This document shows positions 60,049 to 64,000 of a stretch of DNA of 64,000 nucleotides, in pieces. The first letter of the stretch is position 1, and each line of letters opens with the position of its first letter. This DNA comes from Mesonia ostreae (GTDB taxonomy: Bacteria; Bacteroidota; Bacteroidia; Flavobacteriales; Flavobacteriaceae). The notes beneath the pieces were generated by a model. That model ran no database searches. It was not told where the DNA came from and worked only from the letters and a program-made list of their open reading frames with translations. A program made the position numbers and the translations under genes. The stretch is taken from NCBI RefSeq assembly GCF_031845265.1, contig NZ_JAVRBG010000001.1:1-64000 (forward strand). Reading direction: 5' to 3'.

Positions 60049-60717
60049 ATGATTCAAGTTAGAAATTTACACAAATATTATGAAGATCTTCACGTACTTA
60101 ATGATGTCAATCTTGTGATAAAAAAAGGAGAAATCGTTTCTATAGTTGGTGCTTCGGGAGCTGGAAAAACAACTCTTTTACAAATTTTAGGCACCTTAGA
60201 TTCTCCTAGTAAAAAGCACGATTCTCTGCTAAAACTGCATCAAACTGAGGTAAATAAACTCTCTAAAAAAGACTTGGCTAAATTTAGAAATCAGCATATT
60301 GGGTTTATTTTTCAGTTTCATCAATTGCTACCTGAATTTACGGCCTTAGAAAATATTTGCATTCCGGCTTTTATTCATAAAACCCCAAAAGAACAAGCCG
60401 AAAAGAGAGCCTTAGAGCTTTTAGATTTCCTAGGTCTTAAAGATCGCAAGGATCATAAACCAGGACAATTAAGTGGTGGTGAGCAACAACGTGTGGCGGT
60501 TGCTAGAGCTTTAATTAATAATCCTGAAATTATTCTTGCCGATGAACCTTCAGGGAATTTAGATTCTGAATCTGCGGAAAACCTACATCATTTATTCTTT
60601 AAATTGCGAGAAGAATTTGGTCAAACTTTTGTGATCGTTACTCACAATCAAGATTTAGCTAATATGGCCGATAGGAAACTGGTCATGGTAGATGGTAGTA
60701 TAACTCCGCCCAAATAA
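60049..60717 (+). CDS. lolD: lipoprotein-releasing ABC ATPase LolD
   Basis: A 222-residue ABC ATPase. Walker A is GASGAGKTTLL (about 34-44), the Q-loop IFQFHQLLPEFTALEN, the signature QLSGGEQQRV (about 143-152) and Walker B ILADEPSGNLDS. This is the LolD/MacB-type subgroup for lipoprotein release; the permeases are elsewhere. Its TAA overlaps the next ATG by one base (TAATG). Confidence 0.9.
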   Translation: MIQVRNLHKYYEDLHVLNDVNLVIKKGEIVSIVGASGAGKTTLLQILGTLDSPSKKHDSLLKLHQTEVNKLSKKDLAKFRNQHIGFIFQFHQLLPEFTALENICIPAFIHKTPKEQAEKRALELLDFLGLKDRKDHKPGQLSGGEQQRVAVARALINNPEIILADEPSGNLDSESAENLHHLFFKLREEFGQTFVIVTHNQDLANMADRKLVMVDGSITPPK

Positions 60718-62426
60718 TGTTTTTTATCGCTGTTTCTTGGCTCTATATTTTTCTAGCTTCTGCGCTAGTAGGCCTTTTTATTCAGCAAAAATTAAAACTT
60801 CCTTTTCAAGCCTTAGTTATTCAGTGTTTAGGATGGTTTGGGATTGCTCTTTTAGCCAGTATTTATGCTTTATTTTTTCCGTTAAACGGAATTTTTCATC
60901 TTGTCTTATTAAGTTTCGTTTTCGTTTCAGGATTTATTTATAAAAAAGAGTTTTTAAAACTCATTCAGGATCTTTGGAAGCTTTTTAAGCATCTGAAAAT
61001 TGGCTTTAAAGTATTTATCGGAATTATTTCAGTTCTTATTCTTGCCAAATGCGCTTCGGCTCCTTATATCTTAGACAATGAGTCTTATTATATTCAAACC
61101 ATTAAATGGCTTAATGAACATGGATTCGTAAAAGGCTTAGCCAATTTACATTTGTTTTTAGGTCAAACCAGTGGTTGGCATATTTTGCAAGCCGCTTTTA
61201 ATTTCGACTTTCTCTACGCTAATTTCAATGATCTTAGCGGCTATTGTCTGCTATGGGGAAACCTTTATTCCGTAAAGCTTTTAAACGATTATTTTAAAAA
61301 TCCACGCCAAAAAAGTCTTTTGTTCTTTGCCGCGTTTCCTTTGCTCAATGTTTTCTACTTTAGTTTTATAGCTGCTCCTTCTCCAGATATTCCAGTATAT
61401 GTCATCAGTTGGTATGTTTTTTATCTCGTTTTTACCCATTTTGAACAGATTAGCCCCAAGTTATTAATTAGTATTTGCCTACTCATTTACTTTTTGATAT
61501 TTATAAAACTTACCAATGCGTTTTTACTACTTCTTCCATTATTCTTTTTTGTTCAAAATTTTAAAAGACACCAACCTGTAATTCCATTATTTTTAATCTC
61601 TGGAGTTTCCACTTTGGTAATAATTTGTTTAAAAAATATTATGGTAACCGGAGTTCCCTTATACCCTATTTCATTATTTGGTTCTCTATTTAGTTTTGAT
61701 TATGTACTTCCTGCAGAATTACAGAAGTTTTACTACCACACTACCCAAGCATTTGCATACAAGTTATCGCCAAATCAGTATGCAGAATTAAATGCTTGGC
61801 AATTGTTTTGGCATTGGCTAAGCTTACCTAAACTACACGGTTTCTTCAATAAATTTGTTATAGTATTGAGTGCCGTAACTCCACTTTTTATAACAAAAAT
61901 AGCTAAGATTGAGCTCAAAAAAAGTAGTTGGTTCCTTTATATAATTGGTATATTTCAGCTTATTATTTTAGGACTCACTTCTCCCCAATATCGGTTTTTT
62001 TTAAGTATTATTTTTTTGTTCATTTCATTAATAAGTCTCTATTTTTTACAACATAAAAAGCTAATTTCCAGTTTAATGGTTCTTTCTCTAATCGGAGTTA
62101 TGATTCATACCTTTTTTAGCTTTTCTCTGAATTCATTCACCAACAATCCTTTTGCGACGCAAAGTTCTAGCTTTCAGTTGAAGCAAATTGTATTTCCGCA
62201 TAAAAACTCCCGTTATTCGTTTGACTATGAACACTTATTCTTAGATAATTTAGACTACCATTCTCCCAAGAAAAATGATTTCTTCTGGAATACTGGCGAT
62301 GGTCCTCTTCCTACCGTAAACAAAGATCAAATTCACTATTTTAAAGATAATTTCCGTTATATTCCGCAGCAACGAGGAAAAGATTTAAAAGAAGGTTTTT
62401 ACAGCAAAAAATTACCAGTGGAATGA
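60717..62426 (+). CDS. polytopic membrane protein (LIC_10190-like)
   Basis: A 569-residue protein with ten or more predicted helices across about residues 1-470 and a soluble tail. The best-conserved part is DNESYYIQTIKWLNEHGFVKGLANLH (quoted as DNESYYIQTIKWLNEHG, about 121-137), where the Asp and Glu fit the GT-C-like periplasmic active-site loop. It resembles LIC_10190-type proteins of Leptospira and Flavobacteria. It is coupled by overlap with lolD and tRNA-independent TIGR02757 downstream (4 bp overlap). Confidence 0.72.
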   Translation: MFFIAVSWLYIFLASALVGLFIQQKLKLPFQALVIQCLGWFGIALLASIYALFFPLNGIFHLVLLSFVFVSGFIYKKEFLKLIQDLWKLFKHLKIGFKVFIGIISVLILAKCASAPYILDNESYYIQTIKWLNEHGFVKGLANLHLFLGQTSGWHILQAAFNFDFLYANFNDLSGYCLLWGNLYSVKLLNDYFKNPRQKSLLFFAAFPLLNVFYFSFIAAPSPDIPVYVISWYVFYLVFTHFEQISPKLLISICLLIYFLIFIKLTNAFLLLLPLFFFVQNFKRHQPVIPLFLISGVSTLVIICLKNIMVTGVPLYPISLFGSLFSFDYVLPAELQKFYYHTTQAFAYKLSPNQYAELNAWQLFWHWLSLPKLHGFFNKFVIVLSAVTPLFITKIAKIELKKSSWFLYIIGIFQLIILGLTSPQYRFFLSIIFLFISLISLYFLQHKKLISSLMVLSLIGVMIHTFFSFSLNSFTNNPFATQSSSFQLKQIVFPHKNSRYSFDYEHLFLDNLDYHSPKKNDFFWNTGDGPLPTVNKDQIHYFKDNFRYIPQQRGKDLKEGFYSKKLPVE

Positions 62427-63187
62427 ATAAAAAAGAATTAAAAGAGTTTTTAGACCATAAGGTTACGGAATATGAAAAACCACAATTTATATCCACCGAT
62501 CCTATTCAGATTCCGCATTTATTTTCGCAAAAAGAAGATATAGAAATTGCTGGTTTTCTTACCGCTACCATCGCTTGGGGAAATAGAAAAAGCATTCTTA
62601 AAAATGCACATCGGCTTATGGAAAAGATGGACCATTCGCCTTATGACTTTATCAAAAACCATCAAGAAAAAGATTTGGACTCACTTACGGGATTTGTTCA
62701 TCGTACATTTAATGCAGATGATTTATTCTATTTTATAAAAGCACTTCAAAATATCTATAAAAATCACCAAGGTCTTGAAGGTATTTTTACCAAATTTAGC
62801 TCGCCTACTTCTACACAAGAGGCAATTCATGAATTTAAAAAAATATTCTTTGCATTAGAGCACGCAAAAAGAACCGAAAAACATGTAAGCGATCCTGTAA
62901 AAAAATCCGCAGCAAAACGTATCAATATGTTTTTAAGATGGATGGTACGTTCATCAAAAAATGAAGTAGATTTTGGACTCTGGAAAGGTATTTCTCCAGC
63001 TGCTTTATCTTGTCCCTTAGATGTGCATAGCGGGAATGTCGCTAGAAAATTGGGAATCTTAAAAAGAAAGCAAAATGACGCTAAAGCCTTAGCAGAATTA
63101 GATACAAAACTAAGAAAATTGGACCCCAAAGATCCTGTAAAATATGATTTTGCTCTTTTTGGTTTAGGGGTTTTTGAAAAATTCTAA
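62423..63187 (+). CDS. TIGR02757 family (DUF2400) protein
   Basis: A 254-residue soluble protein of the DUF2400/TIGR02757 family. ATIAWGNRKSILKNAHRLM (about 48-66) and the C-terminal PLDVHSGNVARKLGILKRKQ (about 197-216) are characteristic, giving a helix-hairpin-helix-like fold. It has no assigned function. It overlaps the membrane protein gene by 4 bp. Confidence 0.92.
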   Translation: MNKKELKEFLDHKVTEYEKPQFISTDPIQIPHLFSQKEDIEIAGFLTATIAWGNRKSILKNAHRLMEKMDHSPYDFIKNHQEKDLDSLTGFVHRTFNADDLFYFIKALQNIYKNHQGLEGIFTKFSSPTSTQEAIHEFKKIFFALEHAKRTEKHVSDPVKKSAAKRINMFLRWMVRSSKNEVDFGLWKGISPAALSCPLDVHSGNVARKLGILKRKQNDAKALAELDTKLRKLDPKDPVKYDFALFGLGVFEKF

Positions 63188-63260
63188 ATATAGCTGTAAA
63201 TCTATACTTACTTTTTTATCTTTACTTAAAATTAACTACCCCCAAAAGGTGTGCGTGTTT

Positions 63261-64000
63261 ATGAGTACTCAAAAAACTTCTCCCCAAGAATTAAAACGAT
63301 TACAAGCTTTAGAAGAATACCGCATTTTGGATACGCCAAACGAAGCAGAGTATGATGAAATTGCGCAGTTAGCGGCTAAAATTTCTGACAAGCCTATTGC
63401 TCTTATTTCGTTTATCGATAAAAATAGGCAATGGTTTAAATCTAAAATAGGTTTTGATGTATGTGAAACCGACAGAAATATTTCTTTTTGTACGCATGCC
63501 ATCGAGGCCGAAGATGAAATCCTAGAGGTTAAAAACGCACTAGAAGATGAACGCTTTAAAAACAATCCTCTTGTAACTACATCAGATTTACCTGTGATTT
63601 ACTATTGCGGTTTTAAGCTAACCGATAGTAAAGGAATTACTCTAGGAACACTTTGCGTTATAGATCACATTCCTGGAACTATGGACGAAAGTCAAAAAGC
63701 TTCTTTAAAATCTTTATCCAATCAAGTGGTGAAATTACTCGAGCTAAGACGTAGTTTTGAACTGTTGAAGAAAGCAGAAAAATCTTTAAAAGAGAAAAAT
63801 ACCTTACTCAAAGATTTTGCAGGAACCGTTTCGCACGATATAAAAATGCCCTTGGCCAATATGATTTTAACGGTAGATCTTATTAAGAAAAAGTACCTTA
63901 CGGTTTTAGATGAGGAAGGAGTGCACTACCTAAATTACTTAAAGCAATCTAGTTTTAGATTAAGCGAATACATTACAGGTATTTTAAATTTATATGAAAG
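63261..64000 (+). CDS. GAF-domain sensor histidine kinase (partial)
   Basis: Starts at ATG 63261 and is cut by the window end; the frame is open for 246 codons to 64000. Residues about 20-165 are a GAF domain (LDTPNEAEYDEIAQLAAKIS, SFIDKNRQWFKS, FCTHAI and YCGFKL typical of the GAF type in these kinases). A coiled coil leads to a HisKA dimerisation helix with the phospho-acceptor His in AGTVSHDIKMPLANM (about 190-204). The ATPase domain lies beyond the window. Confidence 0.9.
   Translation, partial: MSTQKTSPQELKRLQALEEYRILDTPNEAEYDEIAQLAAKISDKPIALISFIDKNRQWFKSKIGFDVCETDRNISFCTHAIEAEDEILEVKNALEDERFKNNPLVTTSDLPVIYYCGFKLTDSKGITLGTLCVIDHIPGTMDESQKASLKSLSNQVVKLLELRRSFELLKKAEKSLKEKNTLLKDFAGTVSHDIKMPLANMILTVDLIKKKYLTVLDEEGVHYLNYLKQSSFRLSEYITGILNLYE

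Overview
This window looks like the chromosome of a marine or environmental Flavobacteriaceae (Bacteroidota). The base composition is AT-rich. Promoters of the TTTG / TAnnTTTG type can be picked out. Many neighbours are lineage-typical families: DUF4920, DUF2911, DUF4230, a membrane MutS-like ATPase, GH3, a short-zinc-finger DnaJ, TIGR02757, and an MBL-rhodanese fusion. No rRNA, phage, transposase or CRISPR array was seen. One tRNA, tRNA-Leu(CAA), lies at 19498-19580.

Positions 1-19.3 kb form an accessory block. It holds stress-type membrane proteins (Pmp3/YqaE, two DUF421/YetF proteins), two photolyase/cryptochrome genes, an AraC regulator fused to a BLUF blue-light domain, a GntA-like (YqcI/YcgG) heme N-hydroxylase paired with a DUF1989 protein, and an acyl-CoA dehydrogenase beside a PIG-L deacetylase-methyltransferase fusion. 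It also holds five glycosyltransferases and a second AraC regulator without BLUF. From 11654 down to 2610 eleven genes read in one direction with almost no gaps, and the AraC-BLUF gene lies just upstream. A second same-strand run (17756 to 13397, glycosyltransferases) lies behind the other AraC gene. My reading is a light- or UV-tuned module coupling DNA repair to envelope or glycoconjugate modification. Three genes here are broken in this sequence: a membrane protein (frameshift near 601-606), the photolyase (frameshift near 6978-6986) and a SemiSWEET gene (in-frame TAG at 10971). The 3' end of the tRNA-Leu faces this block, so it may be an island boundary.

Positions 19.6-22.3 kb carry about 140-bp intergenic repeats with hairpins, an M23 peptidase and an outer-membrane barrel. 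At 22.3-24.9 kb lies an ECF sigma operon with an anti-sigma-like protein, a DUF4097-like protein carrying 11-residue repeats, and a visible ECF-type promoter. Positions 25-36 kb are ordinary core genes: DUF2911, Ohr, MeaB, PAP2, MATE, an M48-like protease, GH3, PPK2, and an NtrC-like regulator without the HTH domain.

Positions 36-64 kb are mostly core. They hold an ABC exporter whose 3' end is duplicated around an inserted lipoprotein gene, GrpE-DnaJ, YceI, MnmD, IlvE, a cyclase-DUF4230-YjbR run, a membrane MutS homologue, PhnA, a persulfide-dioxygenase-like MBL-rhodanese protein, a sterol-desaturase-family protein, a PQQ sugar dehydrogenase, MsrA, LolD, TIGR02757 and the start of a histidine kinase. 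A palindrome, TTCCGCGGAA, recurs six times between 42 and 58.5 kb and none was seen earlier. Its five coding copies all read Ser-Ala-Glu.
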